Source: DASYDU01 sp031403315 (GTDB lineage: Bacteria; Planctomycetota; Planctomycetia; Pirellulales; Lacipirellulaceae). Taken from it: DNA of 6,072 nt. Below the pieces are notes generated by a model. That model saw nothing but the letters and a program-made list of their open reading frames with translations, ran no database searches and was not told where the DNA came from. Made by a program: the position numbers and the translations under genes. Shown one piece after another: positions 5,767 through 6,072 of the stretch (its first letter is position 1; each line of letters starts with the position of its first letter). The stretch covers positions 1 to 6,072 of the forward strand of contig JANNTD010000203.1 in assembly GCA_031403315.1 (NCBI GenBank), written 5' to 3'.

Positions 5767-6072
5767 AGCCTTGGTTTTGTGGCCCCTGCCGGCGGAGCAA
5801 TTCATCCAGCTTGGCGTCCATGTCGTCCAGCCGCATTTCGACGTTCGTCAGCCGCTCGGCCAGACGCGAGTAGTCGTCGCGCGAAGCGAGATTGAGTGCC
5901 GCCAACGATTGATTCACGGCCGTTTCCATCGACTTGCGAAACGGTGCCGAGCTGATCAGCCAGGTGTTGAGCATCTCCGCGTTCGCCTCGGCATAGGCAT
6001 CGCTGCTGACCAGCTCAGTCATCATCTTCGACCAGCATTCCATGCCGGCGTCGCGCATGCTCTTCATCATGC
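5765..6072 (-). CDS. phaE: PHA synthase accessory subunit, PhaE/PhaR-like, C-terminal part (partial at right edge)
   Basis: This is the C-terminal ~101 residues of a small, mostly helical protein. The frame stays open to the window edge, so the true start cannot be placed; the Met codons near the edge may be internal. The visible part begins with a Met-rich stretch, then helices with SSAPFRKSMETAV, then an ASRDDYSRLAERL segment followed by a predicted coiled coil (NVEMRLDDMDAKLDELL), and ends in a polar QGPQNQG tail. Class III PHA synthase partners (PhaE) typically end in this arrangement: an amphipathic helix, a short 'SR-D' turn and a charged coiled coil. The stop codon lies 12 nt before phaC, and the phaC ribosome binding site starts right after it. 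By family knowledge the partner binds and activates PhaC at the granule. PhaR of class IV systems or a phasin-like protein are alternatives. The assignment rests on layout and context more than on a signature motif. Confidence 0.6.
   Translation of the reverse strand, partial: MMKSMRDAGMECWSKMMTELVSSDAYAEANAEMLNTWLISSAPFRKSMETAVNQSLAALNLASRDDYSRLAERLTNVEMRLDDMDAKLDELLRRQGPQNQG

Overview
The window reads as chromosomal DNA of a GC-rich bacterium. It carries one polyhydroxyalkanoate (PHA) locus, with every convincing gene on the minus strand, plus about 1.3 kb at the left that I cannot assign to any gene. A planctomycete-like source is plausible: there is a two-subunit (class III/IV type) PHA synthase in an otherwise GC-rich genome, and the non-coding part holds low-complexity word repeats (GAGTCGAG, GGTCAGAG and GGGCAYGGAG types) of a style I associate with that phylum. 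This is inference from style, not a phylogenetic result.

Right to left, in the direction of transcription: (1) 6072-5765, the C-terminal part of a PhaE/PhaR-like synthase partner that runs off the right edge. (2) 5752-4655, phaC, the catalytic synthase with an intact Cys-Asp-His triad, translationally coupled to the gene before it. (3) 4612 (or 4627)-3125, an ABC1/UbiB-type atypical kinase 42 (or 27) nt after phaC, very probably in the same transcript. (4) A 233-nt gap with a TATAAT-like box and a hairpin that can mask the next ribosome binding site. (5) 2891-1323, a complete acetyl-CoA hydrolase/succinate CoA-transferase family enzyme with its catalytic Glu.

The PHA genes polymerise (R)-3-hydroxyacyl-CoA into storage granules. 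The CoA-transferase moves CoA between acetate or propionate and succinate, so it could feed or drain the same acyl-CoA pool. The ABC1 protein has no assigned step in PHA metabolism, and its place directly behind phaC is the most interesting genetic context here.

Positions 1-1322 show no credible protein. They contain nested inverted repeats (195-263), an imperfect ~24-bp repeat (283-345), a series of six ATCAAAAT-type words in both orientations, four of the gaps being about 30-34 bp or close to twice that (610-878), dispersed CTTGGCGAGAG words, and a perfect 12-bp tandem duplication (1276-1299). These are the features not explained by known genes.
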